Assembly: GCF_039536205.1 (NCBI RefSeq) | Contig: NZ_BAAAYL010000001.1 | Span: 6,944,001 to 7,008,000 of the forward strand | Source of the DNA: Streptomyces sannanensis | Lineage (GTDB): Bacteria; Actinomycetota; Actinomycetes; Streptomycetales; Streptomycetaceae | DNA length: 64,000 nucleotides | Direction of reading: 5' to 3' | Part shown: in pieces, positions 50,682 to 60,593 of the stretch | Numbering within the stretch: position 1 is the first letter of the stretch | Layout of the letters: each line of letters begins with the position of its first letter | The notes under the pieces: generated by a model | What the model was told of the DNA's origin: nothing | Seen by the model: only the letters and a program-made list of their open reading frames with translations | Databases searched by the model: none | Position numbers and translations under genes: made by a program

Positions 50682-52415
50682 ATGGTCATCAATCCAGGGG
50701 GCTCCCCGGACGACTCGACGGCGCGCGAGATCGACCGACTCGCGACCTCGTACTGGGACTTCCTGCTCGCACGCGAGCCATCGCTGCGCACGCGCCGCGG
50801 GCTGCCGGTCGAGTCGCTGCCGGGGGTGTCCGCCGCGGAGGCCGACGAGCGGGCCGGGTTCGCGGCAGGGGTGCTGAGCCGGCTGGGTGCGCTGCGACCG
50901 GCGGAACTGTCCGGTCCCGCCGCCGACACGGCGGGCTTCCTTCGGGCGCTGGCCGAACAGGAAGCGAAGGCGGGACGTTTCCACTGGCTCACCCCCACCG
51001 CCACGCCGTACCAGCTCTTCCGCCTCCAGCAGTACGGTGACAGCGTCTTCCGCCCGTTCCGCTTCGAGCACCGAGCCGACGCGGACCGGTACGTGACCCT
51101 CGTACGGGACCTGGCCCGCTGTGTCGCGACGATCGGCGACAAGGTCGCCGGGCAGGCGGCGCGGGGCTTTCGCATCCATGCTCCGGCCCTGACCGGCGTC
51201 CACACCACACTCACCCGTCTGCGGGAGTCGGCGGCACGGTACGTCCGGGCGGACGCCGGGCGGCTCACCCGGCTCGGCGCGGCGAGCCGGGGTCACCTGC
51301 GCGACACGGTGGAGCGGCTCGTGGCCACCGAACTGGAGCCGGCGTTCGACCGCCTCGTCGCCCTCGTGGGCGACCCGTACTACCTCCGGCGGGCGCCGCA
51401 GGCCGTCGGCTGGGCCCGCTACCCGGAAGGCGAGGCGGCATACCGGGCCTTCGTCAGGACGTACACGTCCGGCGACACACCACCCGAACGCCTCCACGAA
51501 CTCGGCTGGGAGCACTGCCGTGAACTCGGCGAGCGGATGCGGGAGATGCGCGACACGCTCGGTTTCGCGGGGACGGAGGCGGAGTTCCACGAACGGCTCG
51601 CGACCGAGCCGCGCCTGTACGCCGCCACCCCGGAGGAGGTCGAAGCCCGCTACCGCGGACACCTCGACCGCCTCACGCCACTGCTGCCGCGCTGGTTCGC
51701 GGTCCTGCCCCGCGCCCCCTACGGTGTGGCCCGCCTTGACCCGGCGCTGGAGGGGTCGATGACGTTCGGCTACTACGAACCGCCGACCGCCACACAACCG
51801 GTGGGACGCTACCGCTACAACGCCTCGGACCTGGCACATCGGTCACTGCTCGGCGCAGCCGCGCTCATCTACCACGAGCTGTCGCCCGGACATCACTTCC
51901 ACCTCGCACGCCAGGCCGAGAACACTGCGCTGCCCGACCTGCGACGCGAGCTGGCGGCCTTCAGCGGGTTCGAGGAGGGATGGGCGGAGTACGCGGCAGG
52001 GCTCGCCTGGGAGATGGGGCTGTACGACGACCCGTGGGACGCGTACGGACGACTGGCCCATGAACGGTTCACCGCGCAGCGCCTCGTCGTCGACACCGGC
52101 CTCAACCTCGGGACGATGACACTGGAGGAGGCGCGCACCTTCATGCGCGCCCACGCGGCAGCCGAGTCCGAAGGACAGATCACGACCGAGTTGTTGCGCT
52201 ACGCGACCGATCTGCCGGGGCAGGCGCTGACATACCGGGCGGGTCATGCGGAGTTCACGGCATTGCGGGCAGCGTGCGAACGCGGCGCCGGCGCCGCGTT
52301 CGACGTGCGCGCCTTTCACGAGACCGTGCTGGCCGGCGGCACGCTGCCGTTTCCCGCCCTGCACCGACGGGTGGAGAGAGAACTGCACGGGGCGTCCGGC
52401 CGTCAGCAGCGATGA
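50682..52415 (+). CDS. DUF885 protein (HExxxGHH metallopeptidase-like)
   Basis: A 577-residue cytoplasmic protein of the DUF885 family. The zinc-site motif YHELSPGHHFH matches the family HExxPGHH, followed by GFEEGWAEYAAGLAWEMG supplying the later glutamates. Members are predicted metallocarboxypeptidases. No signal peptide is seen. The ATG at 50682 has only a weak ribosome site. A C-terminal remnant of a paralogue lies at 13405-13548, in both cases just upstream of a DUF5132 gene. A role in product processing or self-protection is possible but unproven. Confidence 0.82.
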   Translation: MVINPGGSPDDSTAREIDRLATSYWDFLLAREPSLRTRRGLPVESLPGVSAAEADERAGFAAGVLSRLGALRPAELSGPAADTAGFLRALAEQEAKAGRFHWLTPTATPYQLFRLQQYGDSVFRPFRFEHRADADRYVTLVRDLARCVATIGDKVAGQAARGFRIHAPALTGVHTTLTRLRESAARYVRADAGRLTRLGAASRGHLRDTVERLVATELEPAFDRLVALVGDPYYLRRAPQAVGWARYPEGEAAYRAFVRTYTSGDTPPERLHELGWEHCRELGERMREMRDTLGFAGTEAEFHERLATEPRLYAATPEEVEARYRGHLDRLTPLLPRWFAVLPRAPYGVARLDPALEGSMTFGYYEPPTATQPVGRYRYNASDLAHRSLLGAAALIYHELSPGHHFHLARQAENTALPDLRRELAAFSGFEEGWAEYAAGLAWEMGLYDDPWDAYGRLAHERFTAQRLVVDTGLNLGTMTLEEARTFMRAHAAAESEGQITTELLRYATDLPGQALTYRAGHAEFTALRAACERGAGAAFDVRAFHETVLAGGTLPFPALHRRVERELHGASGRQQR

Positions 52416-52680
52416 GAGGGGCCACCCGAAGAAGACGGCTGACCGCGGGTTCCGGCTGTTGAACGGCTCGAACAGGCTTCCTGGGGAAGGCCGCTCTACT
52501 TGAATGAGTGAAGGCCACGGGGAATTCGTAGCCGCTTGCTCGGCCTCGGATACTCTCTGTGATGGAGGGTGCGGATCCGCTGATGCGGAGTGCGTCCATC
52601 TCGTCGAATTTTCTCCCGTTCACTTCACCGTTGTGTTTTCAATCATCATCTCCTCGACAGAAGAGAAGGATGTTGTGCCA

Positions 52681-53060
52681 TGCCGCCTGTAGTACCTCCT
52701 TTCCTGATCGGTCTGATCACCGCATCCCTGGTGAAGAGGGTGGGCAAGCCCTTGGTGCGAGGACTCGTCAAAGCGTCGGTGGGCCTGGGAATCGAAGTCA
52801 AGCGGGCCGTCCACGAAGCCGGCGAGGGAATCCAGGATCTCGCTGCCGAGGCGACCGCTGAAGTGCGTGCAGCCCAGACGACACAAGGAGCCGGGCACGG
52901 CGTCGACGCCCCGGAGGACGGCACCGCGGGCCGGGCCGGAGCGGCCGCCAGGTCGGCGCCCGCGGCCGTAGAGGCCCACGAGGGACAGACCGGCGGTCAG
53001 GGCAAGTCCGTCGGCAAGGCCCGTAGCGCTGCCGGTTCGGTCGCCGCCAAGGCGCGCTGA
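52681..53060 (+). CDS. DUF5132 protein, copy 2
   Basis: A 126-residue DUF5132 protein: MPPVVPPFLIGLITASLVKR, KPLVRGLVKASVGLGIEVKR, AVHEAGEGIQDLAAEATAE. It matches copy 1 (13858-14169) throughout the first 66 residues, with the first 13 identical. It then has a longer Ala/Gly/Lys-rich tail. The ATG follows AGAGAAGGATG. Function unknown. Confidence 0.8.
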
Positions 53061-53386
53061 GTCCGCCGGCCGACTTTCCTCCGCGCCACACCTTCGTCTG
53101 CGTAACCGGTCGAGGCTTCCAAGTCCCGGCCAGAGTATGCCCGTCCGTGAAACACATCACTGTGCCCCATGGAGTCTTCGGCGGGCACAGCGGCGGCTCG
53201 TCGGCCCGGCCTCGCGAATGCGACCGCCAGGTTTGAACACCGGTGCATGCCGACGCGTTCACCATTTCGCTCAGGCAAGCGGGCATCACCTGTTCACCGA
53301 TACCGTCGAAAAGAAGCAGACGGAGGCGTGGAAGGAACGGCCGAAGAAGGCGACACAAAGACGACACCCTGATGGAGACAGGTCAG

Positions 53387-53578
53387 ATGTCTGCGACCGG
53401 AACCCCCCTGTATTCCGCGGAACTCATCCAGGTAGGCGGTGCCTACAAACTCGTCGTGACCGATCGCCTGCGCCACACCGTGCAGACTGCAAACGTGTCC
53501 ATGAGGGCGGTGGAGCAGCTTCCCGCCCTTCTCTCCAAGCTCGACTCCCTGCGCCTGCGCGGGATCCGTCAGCGATGA
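53387..53578 (+). CDS. Orphan 63-residue protein, copy 2
   Basis: MSATGTPLYSAELIQVGGAY, then KLVVTDRLRHTVQTANVSMR, then AVEQLPALLSKLDSLRLRG. It is homologous to the 62-residue protein at 43200-43388. The ATG at 53387 has GGAG eight bases upstream; an ATG at 53372 is an alternative. Its stop overlaps the type II thioesterase start by four bases (ATGA), implying coupled translation and a shared role. Confidence 0.78.
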   Translation: MSATGTPLYSAELIQVGGAYKLVVTDRLRHTVQTANVSMRAVEQLPALLSKLDSLRLRGIRQR

Positions 53579-54324
53579 CGGCGACCGACGCGAAGAAGTG
53601 GTTCCGTGTCCACCGGCGTGCGGCGGACCCCAGGCTCCGACTGGTGTGTTTCCCGCACGCCGGCGGCACGGCACAGCTGTTCCACGGTTGGCCCGCGCTG
53701 CTGCCGGCGGACGTCGAGGTGCTCGCCGTGCGGTACCCCGGCCGCCAGGACCGGCTCGCGGAAGCCTGCATCGAGGACATGGCCACCCTGGCCGACACGA
53801 TCGAGGACGCACTGCGGCCCTGGCTCGACCGGCCGCTCGCGCTTTTCGGGCACAGCATGGGCGCCTGCGTCGCCTACGAGGTGGCCCTGCGGCTGGAGGC
53901 CCGCGGCATCGTCCCCGAGCACCTGCTGGTCTCCGCACACGAAGCCCCCCAGTGGGCCGAACACGTTGCGCTGCACGACGCCGACGACGAGACCCTGATC
54001 ACCCATGTCCGGCACCTCGGAGACCTGCACTCGGAGGCCTACGACATCCCGGAGTTGCGTGACCTGCTGCTGCCCGCCCTCCGTTCGGACTACCGGCTGC
54101 TCGAGGGCTACCACCCCCCGAATCCGGCTCCGGTCAAGGCGCCGATCACCGCGTACGTCGGCCAGGACGATCCGAGTTGCGTGCTCGACGGGGTCCTCGC
54201 CTGGTCCGGCCTCGCTGCCCCGGGCTCCTTCGAGCTGTGCCCGTTCCCCGGGGATCACTTCTACCTCGTGGCCCGGGAGGTCGAAGTGGTCGCGGATGTG
54301 GCAGCACGTCTTGCGCGCGCGTGA
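53575..54324 (+). CDS. Type II thioesterase
   Basis: A 249-residue stand-alone thioesterase of NRPS/PKS clusters. LVCFPHAGGTAQLFHGWPAL forms the oxyanion region, LFGHSMGACVAYE contains the nucleophile serine, and FPGDHFYL gives the catalytic histidine. These enzymes remove wrong acyl groups or acetyl caps from carrier domains. Its place beside DUF5132 copy 2 and the second orphan small protein ties this distal block to the NRPS operon 13 kb away. Confidence 0.93.
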   Translation: MTATDAKKWFRVHRRAADPRLRLVCFPHAGGTAQLFHGWPALLPADVEVLAVRYPGRQDRLAEACIEDMATLADTIEDALRPWLDRPLALFGHSMGACVAYEVALRLEARGIVPEHLLVSAHEAPQWAEHVALHDADDETLITHVRHLGDLHSEAYDIPELRDLLLPALRSDYRLLEGYHPPNPAPVKAPITAYVGQDDPSCVLDGVLAWSGLAAPGSFELCPFPGDHFYLVAREVEVVADVAARLARA

Positions 54325-54634
54325 GGCGCCGGTCAGGCCTGACGGCGGATGCCCGTATCGAGAACCTGGAAGTCCACGGCGCACACCCACAGGTCCCGGA
54401 CTGTGCGCGGTCGGTACCTGGCAGGGTTCGCACGGTGTCGGCGGGCGCGGAGAAAAGAAGACGGCGCCGTCCGTTGCCGAGGCCCGCCGGGAACTTGGTC
54501 AGCAGACGGTCGCGGAATACGCGAAGTCCGCACTCGGTAGACGTCGTCCGCCACGACGTTGTTGATGTTCACGGCCCGGGCATGACCGGGGCGGCTTGAT
54601 GCACGAGCGAGGTCGCCCCGGTAGCCCGAGTCCG
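54325..54634. other. Gap without a recognisable gene
   Basis: About 310 bases after the thioesterase. Short frames exist but none shows consistent codon bias, a ribosome site or a familiar motif. It separates the NRPS-related block from decayed DNA. Confidence 0.4.
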
Positions 54635-55244
<610 letters not shown>

Positions 55245-55464
55245 TAATACTGCAACCGCACTCATTGCGTCACCGCAGGTCAGGGCGGGTGCAGCGGAGT
55301 TCTTCCACTGGCGATGCGTCAGTGGAGGATTCCGGTTCCCGCATTCGGTCGAACCGCGAACCGGCAGGTCAACGCTCCAAGTGGCTGATGGCTCGTCACA
55401 TGCGGGCGGGCGGTGTACCGCGCTTGACCTGCGGCGATAGCGCGAGTGCGGTTGCAGTACTAAG
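55245..55464. repeat. MITE-like element with long terminal inverted repeats
   Basis: The left arm (55248-55283) contains TACTGCAACCGCACTC and CCGCAGGTCA; the right arm (55427-55460) carries their exact complements in inverse order at the same spacing. The 140-base centre has no gene. It looks like a non-autonomous transposon or a deleted IS. Its right end is where the IS1380-type element inserted. Confidence 0.6.
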
Positions 55465-57143
55465 CCTTGATCCACCGACGTGGTCTGAAAGTGGTCTTCT
55501 GACTGATCCTGAGCCCGTTTCGGGATGGTCGTTGGGCTTGGGCAGCGTGTAGCTGCTGGTCTGCCCAGCGTTTCCACGTGTTCGGTTCCGGTTGGGCCCT
55601 GGCGGGCGGGGTGGGCAGGGGCGGTTCGTGTCAGCCGGCTGGTCCGTGGACGGTGTCGAAGAGGTGTGTCCAGGCGTGCTGCCAGGGCCAGTTGTGGGGC
55701 AGGTGCAGGGTGATGCGTCGCGCTGAGCGGGCGATCCTGGCGGGAACGTGGACCAGGTGGGCGCAGAGGGTGGCGGTGGTGGCCTTGGCGTGGAAGGCGG
55801 AGGTCAGTGCGCCGGTGGCCCGCAGCAGGTTGTAGGTCACGGCCCACAGGGTGAGCCAGGCCGCGTTGGCGTTGAAGTGTCCGGAGGGCAGGTGGGCCAG
55901 GGCTGAGGCCTTGCTGTCCGCGATGACTTGTTCGACAACGGCATGGTGGCGGTGTTCCCGCTCGGCTTGCAGGGTCTGGGCGGGGTTGTCGGTGAAGAAC
56001 GGGTGGTAGCGCCAGACCGGGAACAGTTCGCCCTGCTCACCCACGACGACGGGCTTGGCCAGGTCACGGACCCGGCGCACGATCAGCCGGGCCGTGACCT
56101 GCTCCGCCTTCTTGCGGCTGGCGAACGCGGTGTAGGCGGGTATCTCGGCGACTTCGGCGTCCGAGATGAGCTCGCCGGTTTCGGGGTCGGGCACGGCGGT
56201 GGGATAGGTGATCTGCTGCCATGCCTGGTCGGGGATGCTGTGGACGGCCCGTTTGATGGAGGGGTTCATGCCGGTGGTGATCGAGAAGTGGGATCCGGCC
56301 CGGCGGCAGGCGGCGATCACACCGGCGTTGTAGAACTGCGAGTCCGCGCGCAGGATGCGCATGCCGGTGCAGCCGGCCTCGGCGGCGGTGGCCAGGGCTT
56401 CACTGACGAACTTCGGGGCGCCGCGGGAGTCGGCGGACTTGCCGCGGCGCATCCGGACCCCGGCGATCACCGGGCGGGAGCGGGGGGTGCAGATCGTGGC
56501 GAGCAGGGGGTGCAGGGTGCGGACGCCCTTGAACCGGCCGTACTCGGCGCCCTGTTTGGCGCGTCCGTAGACCCGCTTGTGGGTGGAGTCGACATCGATG
56601 AACGCCTTCTCGCCGGAACCGGGCAGCAATGGGGTGTGCGTGGCCAGTGCGGCCAGGAATCTGCGGTGCACAGCGTGGAGCTGGAGTGCGTGACCGTGGG
56701 TGAACGCGCGCAGGAACGTGCCGAGCGTGGACGGGGCACGGATGCCGCCAAACAGGGTCGGCATCGCACCGTGCCGCAGGACGTCCAGGTCGTCGATGCT
56801 GTCCGCGCCTGCGACCATGCCGGCCACGATGCTGGTGACCTTGGCGTCCGCTGCGGCACCCGCGCTGTTCTTCGCCCCGGTCAGCTTCACCTTCTCCGCC
56901 GCCAGACGGGCAAGCCCGCACCGCTCGGCCAGCCGCATCACCGGGACCAGCCCGGCATACGCGACCAGATTCGTGTCGTCGAACGCGGCGGACACCGCCG
57001 ACGCGGCATGGGAAGATTGCATCTCGCGGGTGTTCTCTTGCTCTGTGGATGTGGAACCGTAGGAAGTCCCATCATCCCAGCTCAGAGGGCACCCGCGTCT
57101 ACATGTCCAAGCCCTGAACCGGCTATTGCTCGGTGGATCAAGG
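55465..57143 (-). mobile_element. Complete IS1380-type insertion sequence
   Basis: A 1679-bp element bounded by the perfect 14-bp inverted repeats CCTTGATCCACCGA (55465-55478) and TCGGTGGATCAAGG (57130-57143). The 5-bp direct repeat CTAAG occurs immediately outside both ends (55460-55464 and 57144-57148), a clean target-site duplication. It holds a single full-length transposase gene, so it is recent and possibly active. Confidence 0.88.
55631..57022 (-). CDS. IS1380-family transposase
   Basis: A 463-residue DDE transposase, intact. FIDVDSTHKRVYGRAKQGAE carries the first catalytic Asp, ILRADSQFYN the second, and VEQVIADSKASALAHLPSG the late acidic region; FNANAAWLTLWAVTYNLLR is the family C-terminal signature. 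The start at 57022 (MQSSHAASAVSAAFDD) lies about 108 bases inside the right inverted repeat. No frameshift is visible. Confidence 0.9.
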   Translation of the reverse strand: MQSSHAASAVSAAFDDTNLVAYAGLVPVMRLAERCGLARLAAEKVKLTGAKNSAGAAADAKVTSIVAGMVAGADSIDDLDVLRHGAMPTLFGGIRAPSTLGTFLRAFTHGHALQLHAVHRRFLAALATHTPLLPGSGEKAFIDVDSTHKRVYGRAKQGAEYGRFKGVRTLHPLLATICTPRSRPVIAGVRMRRGKSADSRGAPKFVSEALATAAEAGCTGMRILRADSQFYNAGVIAACRRAGSHFSITTGMNPSIKRAVHSIPDQAWQQITYPTAVPDPETGELISDAEVAEIPAYTAFASRKKAEQVTARLIVRRVRDLAKPVVVGEQGELFPVWRYHPFFTDNPAQTLQAEREHRHHAVVEQVIADSKASALAHLPSGHFNANAAWLTLWAVTYNLLRATGALTSAFHAKATTATLCAHLVHVPARIARSARRITLHLPHNWPWQHAWTHLFDTVHGPAG

Positions 57144-57172
57144 CTAAGACGCTCCTGAACCGGGGGTGAGCC

Positions 57173-59506
57173 TCAACCGGACGGATGAACCACTGGCAGT
57201 CGAAAACGGCCTGCCCACAGGCGCACGATCTCGTCGCTTCCGGCCGAGGCGATGAAGTGGCCGTCGGGGGAGAACGCGACGGACCGGATCCGGTCGGTGT
57301 GGCCGGCCAGGGGTTCACCGACGAGGTGTCGGGTGAGCGTGTTCCACAGCCGTACGGTGCCGTCGCCACTCGCGGCGGCCAGCAGATATCCGTCGGGTGA
57401 GAACGCCACCGAGAGGACTGGACCGGTGTGGCCGGTGAGGGATTCACGGGCGGGGGCACCGGTCACGGCATCCCACAGACGGACCGTCCCGTCGTGGCCC
57501 GCGGTGGCCAGCAGCCGTCCGTCGGGGGAGAACGCCACGCATTCGACGCTGCCCGCGTGGCCGGTCAGCGGGTTGCCGATGGGGAGGCGGGTGGCCGGGT
57601 CCCACAGGCGGACGGTTTCGTCGTCGCTGGCGGTGGCGAGGAGGCGCCCGTCGGGCGAGAACGCCACGGATTCGATGGTGTCGGTGTGGCCGGACAGGGG
57701 TTCGCCGAGGGGGGCGCCCGTCGTCGTGTCCCACAGCTGGAGGTCGTTACTCGCGCAGGCGAGGGTGCGCCCGTCGGGGGACATCGCCACCGACAGGCAG
57801 GAGCCGTCCCGAACAGTAAGAGGGTTGCCGATGGGGAGGCGGGTGGCCGGGTCCCACAGGCGGACGGTTTCGTCGTCGCTGGCGGTGGCGAGGAGGCGCC
57901 CGTCGGGGGAGAACACCACCGACCGGACCTGGCCGGTGTGCCCGGTGAGGGGATCGCCGGCCGGGGCGCGGGTGACCGGGTCCCACAACCGCACGGTCTC
58001 GTCGGCGCCCGCGGAGGCGAGCAGACGGCCGTCCGGGGAGAACGCCACCGAGAAGACCGGGCCTCCGCAACCGGCGTGCAGGGCGGGCAGGGGCACAGGG
58101 TGACCCTGCGAGAGGGCGTGTTCGACCGCCCGTAGGGCCGAGGTGGCCACGGCGACGGGTGCCGGAGTGCGAGGCTCACCATGCCGGTGGACGCGCACCG
58201 TGTTGTCGTGACCGGCGGTGGCGAGCAGGCCCCCGTCAGGGGAGAAGGCGACCGACCAGACCTGATCGGTGTGCCCGTCGAGCGGTTCACCGATCGGCAC
58301 CCCGGTCGCGGGCTCCCACAGCCGCACGGTCCTGTCCCGGCTGGCGGTGGCCAGCAGTCGGCCGTCCGGGGAGAACGCCACCGAGAAGACCGGGCCGGTG
58401 TGACCGGTGAGCGGGGCGAGGGCCGCGGCGCCAGTGATCATGTTCCACAGCCGCACCGTTCCGTCCGAAGAGGCAGTCGCCAGCAGGTGCCCGTCGGGGG
58501 AGAACGCCACCGACTCGACGTCGTCGGTATGACCGATGAGGGGTCTGCCGACGAGGGTGCCGGTGGCCGGGTCCCACAGGCGCACGGTCTTGTCGCGGCT
58601 CGCCGTGGCGAGCAGGCAGCCATCGGGGGAGAACACCGCCGACCAGACCGGATCGCCGTGGCCGGTGAGGGCATCGCTCACCGGTGTGCGCGTGGTGGTG
58701 TCCCACAGCCGTACGGTCTCGTCCGCGCTCGCGGTAGCCAGGAGCCGTCCGTCCGGGGAGAACGCCACCGACCAGACCTCGTCGGTGTGGGCACCGAGGG
58801 GGTCGCCGACCGGCGCCCTGGATACGGTGTCCCACAGGCGCACCGTGTGATCGGCGCTCGCGGTGGCCAGCAGCCGTCCGTCGGGCGAGAACGCCACCGA
58901 CGCCACCCCCTCGGTATGGCCGGCGAGGGCCTCCCCGGCCGGAGCCCCGGAAGAGGAGTCCCACAGCCGTACGGTGTTGTCCGCGCTCCCCGTGGCGAGT
59001 AGCCGCCCGTCCGGGGAGAACGCCGCCGACACGACCGGGCCCGTGTGCACCAGTGGCGCGTAGGCGAGGGCGTAGCGGGACGAGGACGCTGCCGTGAGCG
59101 AGGTCTCCGGCGGACCGCTCACCGGCTCCTGCCGCACGGGATGAGCCAGTCGTCGAGTCGGCCGTGCTGACGCGACGGCGACCCACCGGGCACGCCACGG
59201 CTCCAGCACGGGCGATCTACGGTCGGGCGGTGGGCACTCCTGGCCGTACTCGTCCCAGGACAGCAGCGTGCGAACGAGCAGCATCACCTTGTCCACGCTC
59301 ACGTACTTGCCGCCGAGCGCCGCGCTTTGTGTGGCGATCGGCAACGATGCTTGCTCCTGGGCGAACAGCTTTCGCGCGCGGGCCTCGATGGCACGCAGCG
59401 ACGGATTGCCCCGCTCCACCCGCAGGCGGCTCAGGTGAGCAGCCTGATCCCGGAGCGCCTCCTCGTACGTGCCCGCCCGGTCGGTGGCCTCGGCATGCTC
59501 TGCCAT
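57173..59506 (-). CDS. WD40 repeat protein with HTH-like N-terminal domain (14 repeats)
   Basis: A 777-residue protein. The N-terminal 80 residues (EEALRDQAAHLSRLRVERGN, then KYVSVDKVMLLVRTLLSWDE) form the helix-turn-helix-like domain common at the start of actinobacterial WD40 and STAND proteins. After a Pro/Arg linker come 14 WD40 repeats of the type VxSVAFSPDGRLLATASxD and TVRLWD, enough for two seven-bladed propellers. Repeats 9 and 11 are almost identical at DNA level. There is no membrane helix. It is probably a scaffold or signalling protein; partner unknown. Its 3' end is only 25 bases from the IS target duplication. Confidence 0.87.
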   Translation of the reverse strand: MAEHAEATDRAGTYEEALRDQAAHLSRLRVERGNPSLRAIEARARKLFAQEQASLPIATQSAALGGKYVSVDKVMLLVRTLLSWDEYGQECPPPDRRSPVLEPWRARWVAVASARPTRRLAHPVRQEPVSGPPETSLTAASSSRYALAYAPLVHTGPVVSAAFSPDGRLLATGSADNTVRLWDSSSGAPAGEALAGHTEGVASVAFSPDGRLLATASADHTVRLWDTVSRAPVGDPLGAHTDEVWSVAFSPDGRLLATASADETVRLWDTTTRTPVSDALTGHGDPVWSAVFSPDGCLLATASRDKTVRLWDPATGTLVGRPLIGHTDDVESVAFSPDGHLLATASSDGTVRLWNMITGAAALAPLTGHTGPVFSVAFSPDGRLLATASRDRTVRLWEPATGVPIGEPLDGHTDQVWSVAFSPDGGLLATAGHDNTVRVHRHGEPRTPAPVAVATSALRAVEHALSQGHPVPLPALHAGCGGPVFSVAFSPDGRLLASAGADETVRLWDPVTRAPAGDPLTGHTGQVRSVVFSPDGRLLATASDDETVRLWDPATRLPIGNPLTVRDGSCLSVAMSPDGRTLACASNDLQLWDTTTGAPLGEPLSGHTDTIESVAFSPDGRLLATASDDETVRLWDPATRLPIGNPLTGHAGSVECVAFSPDGRLLATAGHDGTVRLWDAVTGAPARESLTGHTGPVLSVAFSPDGYLLAAASGDGTVRLWNTLTRHLVGEPLAGHTDRIRSVAFSPDGHFIASAGSDEIVRLWAGRFRLPVVHPSG

Positions 59507-59735
59507 GGGCTTCGTCCCCCACGTTGTCCCAAGTCGTCGGCAGCATAGGGGCCTTCGGACCGAACAGCACCGAACTTGACGGAACAGTCTCGTACAACCC
59601 GTGCGGGACGCGGTCGTGTGGTGGGTGTTCGGCCGAACATCCACCACGTATGGAGGAGTTGCGTGAGTGATCGGCGTTCGCCGGATCCGTTCGATCCCTG
59701 CAGGTCAGAGCGGTGAAGAGGGCCAGAGTCGAGGC

Positions 59736-59921
59736 ATGTCCACTCCACCTGACACCTTCCTGTCCCTCCACACCGCCGTCGTCCTCCTGGCAGCCGTCGT
59801 CATTGGCATGGTCATCGGCTGTCTGACGGTCTTCACCGGGGCCCCGGTCGCGGCGGCTGCCATCGCGGGTGTGTCCAGCGCCGGCGGCAGCGTTCCGGTC
59901 CTGCGCACCCTCATCGGATGA
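59736..59921 (+). CDS. Small single-helix membrane protein
   Basis: A 61-residue protein: MSTPPDTFLSLHTAVVLLAA, then VVIGMVIGCLTVFTGAPVAA and AAIAGVSSAGG. One clear transmembrane helix runs from about residue 13 to 35, followed by a second weak hydrophobic segment. Codon bias is coding-like. Unknown function. Confidence 0.6.
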   Translation: MSTPPDTFLSLHTAVVLLAAVVIGMVIGCLTVFTGAPVAAAAIAGVSSAGGSVPVLRTLIG

Positions 59922-60002
59922 TCACCGGCACCGGAATGGCGCCAGCAGCCTTACGGAACCGGTACACCACAGCAGGCCCTCGACCGCATGACAAACCCTC
60001 GT

Positions 60003-60593
60003 TGGCTACCGGCTGCTCAGCCTCGCCGACGAAGGACGTGCCGACGAAGCTCTACAAGTCCTGAGGGCCATCGCTGGACCGTTCGACTTCCGTGACGGCC
60101 CACTCCTCCTGCGCCAGCTCGCGGAAGGACTCGAACGGCACGGCCAGGACGGTCTGGCCGCCAAAGCGTACGCACTGACCTGGTGCGGACGCGCAGGCAA
60201 GGCGGTTGGCTGAACTTCGGCGGGGGAATGTCCCTCGACGCCCTAAGCAGAGCCGCGCAGATCGATCCGATCATCACCTTCCGCTCACTCGATTTGGGGT
60301 TGGCGCTGTGGGACGAAGCGGCGGCGGTCATCGAGAGCCGGGCGCCTCGAGTCCACGACAGCGACTACCCCGAATACCCATACAGCGCTCCCGACCGGGA
60401 CACTGGCGCGGCGGTACAGGGCGATCTGGATGACGCCTTCGCGACCGCGGCACTGGCGGAAGTGGCCCATGCGGGACGCGAGGCCAAGCGGCGGTCCATG
60501 ATCGCCACGCGGGCTCTCGTCTCACTGCGCCCGGAGTCAGCGGCACTCGCCATGGCCCGGCGCTGGAACATGCGTCTGATCCAGCGCCACTGA
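60003..60593 (+). pseudogene. Frameshifted actinobacterial protein of unknown function
   Basis: One frame reads LVGYRLLSLADEGRADEALQ, then LRAIAGPFDFRDG and GQDGLAAKAYALTW. At about 60180 the coding frame shifts to RTRRQGGWLNFGGGMSLDAL, SRAAQIDPIITFRSLDLGLA, and continues to the stop at 60591-60593 (RRWNMRLIQRH). There is no start codon or ribosome site at the 5' end, so it is 5'-truncated as well as frameshifted, unless the shift is a sequencing error. The family, with its repeat-like helices, is not known to me. Confidence 0.55.

Noticed and set aside
57173..59506. A CRISPR-like or satellite repeat array
   Set aside because: The regular spacing of about 130 bases is the codon-level signature of WD40 repeats within one open frame.
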